Source: Microbacterium sp. 3J1 (GTDB taxonomy: Bacteria > Actinomycetota > Actinomycetes > Actinomycetales > Microbacteriaceae). From it: a DNA stretch of 64,000 nucleotides. The position numbers and the translations under genes are program-made. The notes below the pieces were generated by a model. The model had not been told where the DNA came from. It saw nothing but the letters and a program-made list of their open reading frames with translations, and did no database searches. The stretch's first letter is position 1, and the number at the start of each line of letters is the position of its first letter. This document shows, one piece after another, positions 49,662 to 57,211 of the stretch. The DNA lies in NCBI RefSeq assembly GCF_001049495.1, contig NZ_CDWI01000009.1, positions 124,001-188,000 of the forward strand. Reading direction: 5' to 3'.

Positions 49662-50855
49662 GTGGCGGCGCCCGACCCTGCCCTCGATGACCCCGCGCGG
49701 GAATCGTCCTCGACGACGAGCCCCGGCGGGGGACAATGGGCTGTGGCCGATCTCCGCATCACGACCAAGGCGCTCCCCGAGCACAACCGCGTGCGCAATC
49801 GGGCGATGCTGCTGCAGACCCTCTTCCACGAAGGGCCACGCAGTCGGGCGGACATCGCGCGCGGATCGGGGCTGAACAAGGTCACGGTGTCGACGATCGT
49901 CGGGGAACTCATCGACCAGGGCATCCTCGTGGAGGCAGGGCATGTCGGCGGCGGGCGCGTCGGCAAGCCGGCCACGCTCGTCGCCCTCGACGAGGATTCG
50001 CGATCGATCATCAGCCTCGACCTCTCCGACGCCCTGTCCTTCCGCGGAGCGGTGATGAACCTCCGCGGGGAGGTCTCGCATCAGCGCGAGACCGAGGTGC
50101 TCACCGAGCGCGGCGACGCGGCCATCGAGCGCGCCATGGAGCTCGCCGAGGAGCTGCTCGCCGTCGCACCGGCGCCCGTGCTGGGCATCGGCGTCGGCAG
50201 CCCCGGGATGGTCGATCGCGCCGGAGTCGTGCGCTACGCCCCGCATCTCGGCTGGTTCGACGCCGATCTCCGCGGGCCCCTGGCCGACCGATTCGGCATC
50301 CCCGTGCACGTCGTCAACGATGCGAACGGGATGGCCCTCGCGGTGCACACCTTCCGCGAGAACGACGGCCGCAGCATCCTGATCGTCACGATCCAACGCG
50401 GCGCCGGGGCGGGACTCATCGTGGGGGAGACGCTCGTCGACGGAGTCGACTTCGCGGCGGGTGAGATCGGTCACGTCGTCGTGGATCCGCGTCGCGAGAC
50501 GGAGTGCCTCTGCGGACGGAACGGATGCCTCGACTCGATCGTCGCTGTTCCGCAGGTGCGACGGCGCCTCGACGACGGCGAGCACCGGGATGCCGTCATG
50601 GACGACGCTGCGGAGGCGCTCGCCGCCGCACTCGCACCGATCGTCTCGCTGCTCGGCGCCACCCGCGTCGTGCTGGTCGGGCCGCAAGACATCCTCGACG
50701 ACGACTTCGCCGGACGCACGCGGCGGCACCTCACCGACCGGACCTTTCCGGCGACGACCAGTCAGATCGGCGTCGACATCGGATCGGACGGAGGGCTTCT
50801 CGCCCTGCAGGGCCCCGTGGTCGCGGTGCTCTCGGCAGAGCTGGGCATCTCGTGA
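49662..50855 (+). CDS. ROK family transcriptional regulator 1
   Basis: 397-aa (or about 370) repressor. The N-terminal winged HTH reads NRAMLLQTLFHEGPRSRADIARGSGLNKVTVSTIV, and the ROK kinase-like domain shows GIGVGSPGMVDR, VHVVNDANGMALA, GEIGHVVVD and the zinc motif CLCGRNGC. The last residue before SI is D where most ROK proteins have E. GTG 49662 directly follows the permease stop; an internal GTG 49743 after GGGGGA is an alternative start. It probably controls the upstream importer and GH20. Confidence 0.88.
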   Translation: MAAPDPALDDPARESSSTTSPGGGQWAVADLRITTKALPEHNRVRNRAMLLQTLFHEGPRSRADIARGSGLNKVTVSTIVGELIDQGILVEAGHVGGGRVGKPATLVALDEDSRSIISLDLSDALSFRGAVMNLRGEVSHQRETEVLTERGDAAIERAMELAEELLAVAPAPVLGIGVGSPGMVDRAGVVRYAPHLGWFDADLRGPLADRFGIPVHVVNDANGMALAVHTFRENDGRSILIVTIQRGAGAGLIVGETLVDGVDFAAGEIGHVVVDPRRETECLCGRNGCLDSIVAVPQVRRRLDDGEHRDAVMDDAAEALAAALAPIVSLLGATRVVLVGPQDILDDDFAGRTRRHLTDRTFPATTSQIGVDIGSDGGLLALQGPVVAVLSAELGIS

Positions 50856-50895
50856 TGGCCGGCGGCAGACGCCCCGCAGGGCGGGAGGGCAGCTG

Positions 50896-52032
50896 ATGGC
50901 CTCGAAGAAGGCGGATGCGATCGTGGCGAGCCGCGGGGCGACGAAGGCGCTGCCCGAGCACACCCGGCAGGTGAACCGCTCGCTGATCCTGCGGACGCTC
51001 TTCCGCAGCGAGGCGAAGAGTCGGGCCGACCTCGCCAGGGCGACCGGCCTCACGCGCGTGAGCGTGTCGCGCATCGTCGACGATCTCACGGCGGAAGGAC
51101 TGGTGCGCGAGAGCGGCCCGAGCCCGGAGGGCAGGGTCGGCAAGCCGAGCACGCTCATCGCCCTGAACCCCGACGCGTACCACGTCGTCACCCTCGACCT
51201 CTCTGCTTACGCCGAGCTGAGCGGCGCCATCATGAACCTCGACGGCGAGGTCGTCCACTCGACGAGCGTGCCGACCGACGGGGCCCGGGGCGCCGCTCTC
51301 CTGACCAAGGTGTGCGCACTGGCGTCTGCGCTCGTCAAGCGCTCCACGGTGCGCGTGCTCGGGGTCGGCGTCGGGTCGCCGGGCGTCGTCAACGACGACG
51401 GAGTCGTGCGCGAGGCCGTGGCGTTCGAGTGGCACGACCTCGACGTCGCCGCGGCCATCTCGGCCGTCGTGCCGGTACCCGTGCACGTGGCGAACGACGC
51501 GAACGCCGCAGCCCTCGCGGCGCGCACGTACGGACAGCCCGGTGTCGACAACCTCGCGCTGGTGCGGATCGGCCAGGGGATCGGAAGCGGCGTGATCGTC
51601 GGAGGCACGCTCGTCACCGGTGATCGGTTCACAGCCGGCGAGATCGGGCATGTGCTCGTCGACGAGAGCGGCGAGGTGTGCCGGTGCGGACGACGCGGAT
51701 GCCTCGAGGTCGTCGCCGCCGTACCCTACATCCGAAAGCGTCTCGCGGAGCCCGGGGCGCAGCCTCAGGAGATCCTGACCCGCGCCGGACACGCGCTCGG
51801 GCGCGTCCTCACCCCCGTCGTCGCGGCGCTGGGCCTCGAGCAGGTTGTCCTGTCAGGGCCCCTCGACGTCGTCGGAGGAGTGTTCCTCGAAGAGACGAGG
51901 GCCGCGATCGCACGCGAGGCGCTGGCCATCATCACGGACGACGTCGAGATCCGCGTCGCGGTGCGCGGCGACGACATCGTGCTGCTCGGCGGCACCGCAC
52001 TCGTGGTCGCCGAGGAGCTCGGCATCCGCTGA
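50896..52032 (+). CDS. ROK family transcriptional regulator 2
   Basis: 378-aa paralogue of the preceding gene: both have TKALPEH before the HTH. HTH NRSLILRTLFRSEAKSRADLARATGLTRVSVSRIV, then GVGVGSPGVV, VHVANDANAAALA, GEIGHVLVDESG and CRCGRRGCLE. ATG 50896 has GGGAGGGC upstream. Tandem duplication followed by divergence is likely. A terminator hairpin follows. Confidence 0.9.
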   Translation: MASKKADAIVASRGATKALPEHTRQVNRSLILRTLFRSEAKSRADLARATGLTRVSVSRIVDDLTAEGLVRESGPSPEGRVGKPSTLIALNPDAYHVVTLDLSAYAELSGAIMNLDGEVVHSTSVPTDGARGAALLTKVCALASALVKRSTVRVLGVGVGSPGVVNDDGVVREAVAFEWHDLDVAAAISAVVPVPVHVANDANAAALAARTYGQPGVDNLALVRIGQGIGSGVIVGGTLVTGDRFTAGEIGHVLVDESGEVCRCGRRGCLEVVAAVPYIRKRLAEPGAQPQEILTRAGHALGRVLTPVVAALGLEQVVLSGPLDVVGGVFLEETRAAIAREALAIITDDVEIRVAVRGDDIVLLGGTALVVAEELGIR

Positions 52033-52040
52033 TCCCGAGA

Positions 52041-52065
52041 CGGATGCCGGTGGCGCCGGCATCCG
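52041..52065. terminator. hairpin between convergent ROK and purQ genes
   Basis: CGGATGCCGG (52041-52050), loop TGGCG, CCGGCATCCG (52056-52065): a perfect 10-bp stem without U run, placed between the two gene ends. Confidence 0.7.
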
Positions 52066-52078
52066 CTGCCGCGAATGT

Positions 52079-52786
52079 CTACGCGGCGACGCGGACGACC
52101 GCGGAGACCGCGCTCGTGAAGAAGTCGATCCCGTCGACGCCCGAGCGCATGGCGGCCGCCGTGTCGGGGCCGAAGCCGGCCTCGGTGGCGTGCTCGGGGT
52201 GCGGCATGAGCCCGACGACGTTGCCCGCCTCGTTGGTGAGGCCGGCGATGTCGCGCAGCGAGCCGTTCGGGTTGACGCCCGCGTAGCGGAAGGCCACGAG
52301 GCCCTCGCCCTCGAGACGGTCGAGCGTCTCCTCATCGGCGATGTAGCCGCCGTCCGCGTTCTTCAGCGGGATGACGATCTCCTGGCCCGTGCGGAACCGG
52401 TTGGTCCAGGCGGTGTCCGAGTTCTCCACCGTGAGTCGCTGATCGCGACGGACGAAGTGCTGGTGGTCGTTGCGGATGAGGCCGCCGGGCAGCAGGTGCG
52501 CCTCGACGAGCATCTGGAAGCCGTTGCAGATGCCGAGGATCGGCATGCCCTTGGCGGCGGCGTCCTTGACCTCGGACATGATCGGCGAGAGGGCCGCGAT
52601 CGCTCCGGCACGCAGGTAGTCGCCGTAGCTGAACCCGCCGGGGAGGACCAGTGCGTCCACGCCCTCGAGATCGTGCGACCCGTGCCACAGGGCGACGGGC
52701 TCGGCGCCGGCGATGCGGACCGCGCGCTGCGCGTCGCGGTCGTCGAGCGAGCCCGGGAAGGTGATGACGCCGATGCGGACGCTCAC
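52079..52786 (-). CDS. purQ: phosphoribosylformylglycinamidine synthase subunit PurQ
   Basis: 235-aa class I glutamine amidotransferase subunit of FGAM synthase. [45 protein letters not shown] with nucleophile C87, and [10 protein letters not shown] with the catalytic His and Glu are present. It supplies ammonia to PurL in purine synthesis. Its ATG overlaps the purS stop (ATGA). Confidence 0.97.
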   Translation of the reverse strand: MSVRIGVITFPGSLDDRDAQRAVRIAGAEPVALWHGSHDLEGVDALVLPGGFSYGDYLRAGAIAALSPIMSEVKDAAAKGMPILGICNGFQMLVEAHLLPGGLIRNDHQHFVRRDQRLTVENSDTAWTNRFRTGQEIVIPLKNADGGYIADEETLDRLEGEGLVAFRYAGVNPNGSLRDIAGLTNEAGNVVGLMPHPEHATEAGFGPDTAAAMRSGVDGIDFFTSAVSAVVRVAA

Positions 52787-53031
52787 TCAGCGACCTCGAT
52801 GCCCACGACGTCCTCGATCACGGAGTTGGAGAGCACCTCGTCGGCGATGCGGCGTGCCTCGGCGAGGAGCTCGTCGGTGACATCGCCCTCGACGGTGAGC
52901 TCGAAGCGCTTGCCGATGCGGACGTCCGAGAAGCCCTCGACGCCCAGACGCGAGAAGGCGCCGGACACGGCCTTCCCCTGCGGGTCGAGCAGTTCGGGCT
53001 TGGGCATGACGTCGACGACGATGGTGGGCAT
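52783..53031 (-). CDS. purS: phosphoribosylformylglycinamidine synthase subunit PurS
   Basis: 82-aa small subunit bridging PurQ and small PurL. It shows [33 protein letters not shown] and [13 protein letters not shown], standard for PurS, and has normal length. It lies directly upstream of purQ. Confidence 0.96.
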   Translation of the reverse strand: MPTIVVDVMPKPELLDPQGKAVSGAFSRLGVEGFSDVRIGKRFELTVEGDVTDELLAEARRIADEVLSNSVIEDVVGIEVAE

Positions 53032-53130
53032 GAACGGCTCCAGGAGTCGCGGGCGGACGGGCGCGACCAGTCTACCGTCCCCCGGTGAGGTGCTCTCGCG
53101 GGTGGCGCGGGGCGGCGCGGGTGGCGCGGG

Positions 53131-53661
53131 TCAGGCGTGGAAGACGGTGTGCAGGTCGCCGACGGCCTCGCGGCCGCCGAGCCCGTCGATCTCGAAGAGC
53201 ACCGAGATGCCCACGACGTGGCTGCCGAGTCGCTCGACGAGTTCGCGTCCGGCGGCGAGCGTGCCGCCGGTGGCGAGGACGTCGTCGATCAGCAGCACGC
53301 GAGACCCTTCGGGCAGGTCGTCGTGCATCTCGATCGTCGCCGTCCCGTACTCGAGGGCGTAATCGACGGAGGCGGCCGGTCGGGGCAGCTTGCCGGCCTT
53401 GCGGATCGGGATGAGGCCCACGCCCGCGGCGATCGCGGCCGCCCCCGCGAGGATGAAGCCCCGCGCCTCGATGCCCGCAACGACGTCGAACTGCCCGGCG
53501 AACGGCTCGATGATCGCGTCGGTCGTCGCCTTCAGGGCCTCGGCGTCGGCAAGCAGCGGGGTGATGTCGCGGAAGATGATGCCCGGCTCGGGGTAGTCCG
53601 GGATGCTGCGGATCAGCGATGCGGCGCGGACGAGGGCAGGCGAGAGTTCGGTGTCGGGCAC
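53131..53661 (-). CDS. apt: adenine phosphoribosyltransferase
   Basis: 176-aa purine salvage enzyme: adenine plus PRPP to AMP. IRSIPDYPEPGIIFRDITPLL, VAGIEARGFILAGAAA and the PRPP loop LLIDDVLATGGTLAAG are diagnostic. GTG 53661 is the start, with TACCCT (53673-53668) 6 nt upstream, so the message is probably leaderless. The gene is 99 nt upstream of purS on the same strand. Confidence 0.95.
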   Translation of the reverse strand: MPDTELSPALVRAASLIRSIPDYPEPGIIFRDITPLLADAEALKATTDAIIEPFAGQFDVVAGIEARGFILAGAAAIAAGVGLIPIRKAGKLPRPAASVDYALEYGTATIEMHDDLPEGSRVLLIDDVLATGGTLAAGRELVERLGSHVVGISVLFEIDGLGGREAVGDLHTVFHA

Positions 53662-53679
53662 CGGTCAAGGGTACGCGGC

Positions 53680-53763
53680 GTGCACAACTCAGCAAAAAAC
53701 GTCGCGATCGGCCGGAATGGGCCCGATTCTGCCCGTATCGGCCGATCCGTGCTGAATCACGCC
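53680..53763. repeat. palindromic intergenic repeat, family A copy 3 (diverged)
   Basis: Left end GTGCACAACTCAGCA and right end GTGCTGAATCACGCC keep the family A inverted termini. The interior is different and holds its own inverted pair GATCGGCCG and CGGCCGATC. It lies between the apt promoter and the cebE promoter. Confidence 0.7.
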
Positions 53764-53778
53764 CGCCGCCATTGGTGC

Positions 53779-53840
53779 TTGACTTCGTGGGAGCGCTCCC
53801 ATAGAGTCGCTCATCAATGCGTGGGAGCGCTCCCACGCAT
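53779..53840 (+). promoter_or_regulatory. cebE promoter with two CebR-type operators
   Basis: TTGACT (53779-53784), 17-bp spacer, TAGAGT (53802-53807). The palindrome TGGGAGCGCTCCCA, the CebR box known from Streptomyces, occurs twice: 53788-53801 exactly in the spacer, and 53822-53835 downstream of the start point. The second is the centre of a perfect 24-bp palindrome (53817-53840). Repression relieved by cellobiose-type sugars is expected. Confidence 0.9.
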
Positions 53841-53889
53841 CCCGAAGCACCGCACCACCACTGCACGACCCACCACAAAGGAGTGAACT

Positions 53890-55197
53890 GTGAACACACG
53901 TGCCCGCACCCGGATCCTGACCGCGACAGCGGTGGCATCCGTCGGAGCCCTCGCCCTCGCCGGCTGCGCCGCCAGCGGCTCAGGCGACGTTGAGGGAGGC
54001 GACGAGAAGATCACGCTGACCGTCACCACGTTCGGCACCTTCGGCTACGACGACCTCTACACCGAATACGAGGAGTCGCACCCGAACGTGACGATCGAGG
54101 CGACCAACATCGATACCGGCGGCAACGCCCGCACCGATGCCTTCACGAAGATCGCCGCAGGCTCGGGCCTCAGCGACGTCGTCGCGATCGAGGAGGGCTG
54201 GCTGGGCGCGGTCATGGACGTGTCCGACACGTTCATCGACCTGCGCGACCACGGCATCGAGGACCGCAAGGGCGACTGGCTGGAGTGGAAGTACGACCAG
54301 GCGACCGACGCCGACGGCCGCGTGATCGGCTACGGCACCGACATCGGTCCGAGCGGCATCTGCTACAACGGTCCCGCGCTCGAGGCCGCGGGGCTGCCCA
54401 GCGATCGCGAGGGCGTCGCGGAGCTCCTCGACGGCGACTGGGAGAACTACTTCGCCGTCGGCCAGGAGTACACCGACAAGACGGGCAAGGCCTGGTACGA
54501 CCACTCGGGGTTCGTGTGGAACGCGATGGTGAACCAGCTCGACGAGGGGTACTACACCGCTGACGGCGAGCTGAACGTCGAGGGCAATGCCGAGCTCGAG
54601 GAGCGCTTCGCGCTGCTGGGCGGGGCGACCGAGGGCGGACAGTCCGCCGCGCAGAAGGCGTGGGACTGGAACGGCGGCAAGTCGTTCGTCGACGGCACGT
54701 TCGCGACGTTCGTCTGCCCGGGCTGGATGCTCGGCGTCCTGCAGGGACAGGTCGAGACCGGTGGCGGCGACGCCGCGACGGGCTGGGACTTCGCGGACGT
54801 GTTCCCGGGAGGTGCGGCCAACTGGGGTGGCGCGTGGCTGTCGATCCCGGAGACCTCTCAGCACCAGGAGGCGGCAGCCGAGCTCGCCGACTGGCTCACC
54901 CAGCCCGAGCAGCAGGTGAAGCAGTCGGCCGCCGCCGGCAACTTCCCCTCCACCGTGAAGGCGCAGGAGACGCTCGCCGAGGAGGCGACGCCGAACGCGT
55001 TCTTCAACGACGCGCCCACCGGAGCGATCCTGGCCGAGCGCGCCAAGGGCGTCGAGGCGCAGTTCAAGGGACCGCAGGACTCCGTCATCCAGGAGAACGT
55101 GTTCGGCCCGGCACTGCGGAGCCTCGACCTCGGTGAGGTGGACACCCAGGGCTCCTGGGACAAGGCGATCGACCTGCTGAACCAGTTGGTCGACTGA
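53890..55197 (+). CDS. cebE: cello-oligosaccharide ABC transporter substrate-binding lipoprotein
   Basis: 435-aa lipoprotein with lipobox LAGC (C26), SBP_bac_1 family. KITLTVTTFGTFGYDDLYTEYE, DVVAIEEGWLGAV and SGICYNGPALEAAGLP are characteristic of the CebE/actinobacterial cellobiose-binding group. The CebR boxes in front and GH1 behind support cellobiose/cellotriose as ligand. A palindromic hairpin separates it from the permeases. Confidence 0.9.
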   Translation: MNTRARTRILTATAVASVGALALAGCAASGSGDVEGGDEKITLTVTTFGTFGYDDLYTEYEESHPNVTIEATNIDTGGNARTDAFTKIAAGSGLSDVVAIEEGWLGAVMDVSDTFIDLRDHGIEDRKGDWLEWKYDQATDADGRVIGYGTDIGPSGICYNGPALEAAGLPSDREGVAELLDGDWENYFAVGQEYTDKTGKAWYDHSGFVWNAMVNQLDEGYYTADGELNVEGNAELEERFALLGGATEGGQSAAQKAWDWNGGKSFVDGTFATFVCPGWMLGVLQGQVETGGGDAATGWDFADVFPGGAANWGGAWLSIPETSQHQEAAAELADWLTQPEQQVKQSAAAGNFPSTVKAQETLAEEATPNAFFNDAPTGAILAERAKGVEAQFKGPQDSVIQENVFGPALRSLDLGEVDTQGSWDKAIDLLNQLVD

Positions 55198-55209
55198 CCC
55201 ACCTCGGCC

Positions 55210-55255
55210 CTTCGACAGGCTCAGGGACCCTCTTGGGTTGCTGAGCCTGTCGAAG
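55210..55255. repeat. CTTCGACAGGCTCAG hairpin repeat
   Basis: CTTCGACAGGCTCAG (55210-55224) and its exact reverse complement (55241-55255) form a 15-bp stem with a 16-nt loop between cebE and cebF. The same 15-mer palindrome is known to me as a widespread intergenic repeat in many high-GC actinobacteria. Here it can act as an mRNA-stabilising or partial terminator hairpin. Confidence 0.75.
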
Positions 55256-55280
55256 CACCTCCTCTCACGAAGGAACCCTC

Positions 55281-56324
55281 ATGACTCTCACCGCCCCTCG
55301 GGCCGATGCCCAGAGCGCGGCATCCGCCCCGCTGCCGGACTCTCCGCCGAAGCGGCCCTGGCGTCACGGCATCTCGCGGTTCGACCAGCACGCCTCGCCG
55401 TACTTCTACATCTCGCCGTTCTTCCTCCTCTTCGGGCTCGTCGGCCTGTTCCCGCTGCTCTACACCGTCTGGGTGGCGGTCCACGAGTGGGATCTGCTGA
55501 AGGGCGAAGGCGACTTCGTCGGCCTGGGCAACTTCGGTGAGGTGCTCGCCGATGCGATGTTCTGGAACTCCATCTTCAACACCGTCAGCATCTTCCTGCT
55601 GTCGGCGATCCCTCAGCTCGCCGTCGCGCTGTTCATCGCGTACCTGCTCGACCGGGGACTGCGCACGCCCACGTTCTGGCGGATGAGCGTGCTCATCCCC
55701 TTCGTCGTGACCCCCGTCGCGGTCGCGATCATCTTCTCCAGCATCTTCAACGAGGCCGACGGCCTGGCGAACAACCTGCTCAACCTCGTCGGCATCGCCG
55801 ACCAGCAGTGGAAGACGGACACGGCGCTGTCGCACATCGCGATCGCGGTCATGGTCAACTTCCGCTGGACCGGCTACAACGCCCTGATCCTGCTCGCGGC
55901 CATGCAGTCGGTGCCGCGCGACCTCTACGAATCCGCCGCTCTCGACGGCGCGGGGTCTGCTCGTCGCTTCTTCTCGATCACCATCCCGACGATCCGCCCG
56001 ACCCTGATCTTCGTGATCATCACCTCGACGATCGGCGGACTGCAGATCTTCGCCGAGCCGCGGCTCTTCGACGTCTCCACCGCGGGTGGCATCGGCGGCA
56101 GCGACCGGCAGTTCCAGACGACGGTGCTCTTCCTCTGGGAGCTCGCCTTCTTCCGCCTCGACCTGGGCAAGGCATCCGCGGTGGCGATCCTGCTGTTCCT
56201 CCTCATCGTCGCGTTCGGCCTGATCAACTTCCTCATCTCCCGCAGGATCTCCACCGGAGACGACCGCAGGAACCGCGCCGCGCGCCGCCGCGATCGCTCG
56301 ACCCTCACGGAGGACGCACGATGA
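55281..56324 (+). CDS. cebF: cello-oligosaccharide ABC transporter permease CebF-like
   Basis: 347-aa permease with six helices, SPYFYISPFFLLFGLVGLFPLLYT at the first helix and EAA loop ESAALDGAGSARRFFSITIP. The C-terminal tail is strongly basic. AAGGAACC lies 6 nt before ATG 55281. It overlaps cebG by 4 nt (ATGA). An ATPase gene is missing, as is usual for MsiK-dependent transporters. Confidence 0.9.
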   Translation: MTLTAPRADAQSAASAPLPDSPPKRPWRHGISRFDQHASPYFYISPFFLLFGLVGLFPLLYTVWVAVHEWDLLKGEGDFVGLGNFGEVLADAMFWNSIFNTVSIFLLSAIPQLAVALFIAYLLDRGLRTPTFWRMSVLIPFVVTPVAVAIIFSSIFNEADGLANNLLNLVGIADQQWKTDTALSHIAIAVMVNFRWTGYNALILLAAMQSVPRDLYESAALDGAGSARRFFSITIPTIRPTLIFVIITSTIGGLQIFAEPRLFDVSTAGGIGGSDRQFQTTVLFLWELAFFRLDLGKASAVAILLFLLIVAFGLINFLISRRISTGDDRRNRAARRRDRSTLTEDAR

Positions 56325-57211
56325 CCGCCACCCAGGCACTCAGCGTGCCCGAGAAGATCCGCCGCCGGCGCGAAACGTCATCCGGCACCGCCGGCATCGG
56401 CAGCCGGCCCGGGTTCCTCACCTACGGCCTGCTCGCCGCGTTCATCATCGGCAGCGTGTATCCGCTGTGGTGGTCGATCGTCGTGGCGAGCGGCACGAAC
56501 GCGACCCGCGGCGAGACCCTGCCGCTGATCCCCGGGGGCAACTTCTTCGCGAATGCCGCGAAGGTGTTCGACGCCATCCCGTTCTGGCTGGCTCTCGGCA
56601 ACTCGTTCCTGATCTCGGGCATCATCACGATCTCGGTCGTGACGTTCTCGACGCTCGCCGGCTACGCCTTCGCGAAGCTGCGCTTCAAGGGACGCGACGG
56701 GCTCATGATCTTCGTGATCGCGACCATGGCGATCCCGACGCAGCTCGGCATCATCCCGCTGTTCATGGTCATGCGCGAACTCGGCTGGACCGGCACGATC
56801 GGTGCGGTCATCGTGCCGACGCTCGTCACCGCGTTCGGTGTCTTCTTCATGCGGCAGTACCTCGTCGACGTCATCCCCGACGAGCTGATCGAGGCGGCGC
56901 GCATGGACGGCGCCAACCAGTTCCGCACCTTCCTCACCGTCGGCCTCCCGGCGGCGCGGCCCGCGATGGCGATCCTCGGGCTGTTCACGTTCATGACCGC
57001 GTGGACCGACTACCTGTGGCCGCTGATCGTGCTCTCCCCCCAGAACCCGACCCTGCAGACGGCGCTCAGCCAGCTGCAGTCGGGCTACTACATCGACTAC
57101 TCGATCGTGCTCGCCGGCGCGGTGCTCGCGACCCTCCCGCTGCTCGTCCTCTTCGTGGTGGCGGGCCGGCAGCTGGTCAGTGGCATCATGGCGGGCGCGG
57201 TGAAAGGATGA
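56321..57211 (+). CDS. cebG: cello-oligosaccharide ABC transporter permease CebG-like
   Basis: 296-aa permease partner. YPLWWSIVVASGTNATRGETLPLIPGGNFF at the first periplasmic loop and EAA loop EAARMDGANQFRTFLTVGLPAARP are typical of CebG. Start 56321 overlaps cebF and the stop overlaps the GH1 start (ATGA), so all three are coupled. Confidence 0.9.
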   Translation: MTATQALSVPEKIRRRRETSSGTAGIGSRPGFLTYGLLAAFIIGSVYPLWWSIVVASGTNATRGETLPLIPGGNFFANAAKVFDAIPFWLALGNSFLISGIITISVVTFSTLAGYAFAKLRFKGRDGLMIFVIATMAIPTQLGIIPLFMVMRELGWTGTIGAVIVPTLVTAFGVFFMRQYLVDVIPDELIEAARMDGANQFRTFLTVGLPAARPAMAILGLFTFMTAWTDYLWPLIVLSPQNPTLQTALSQLQSGYYIDYSIVLAGAVLATLPLLVLFVVAGRQLVSGIMAGAVKG

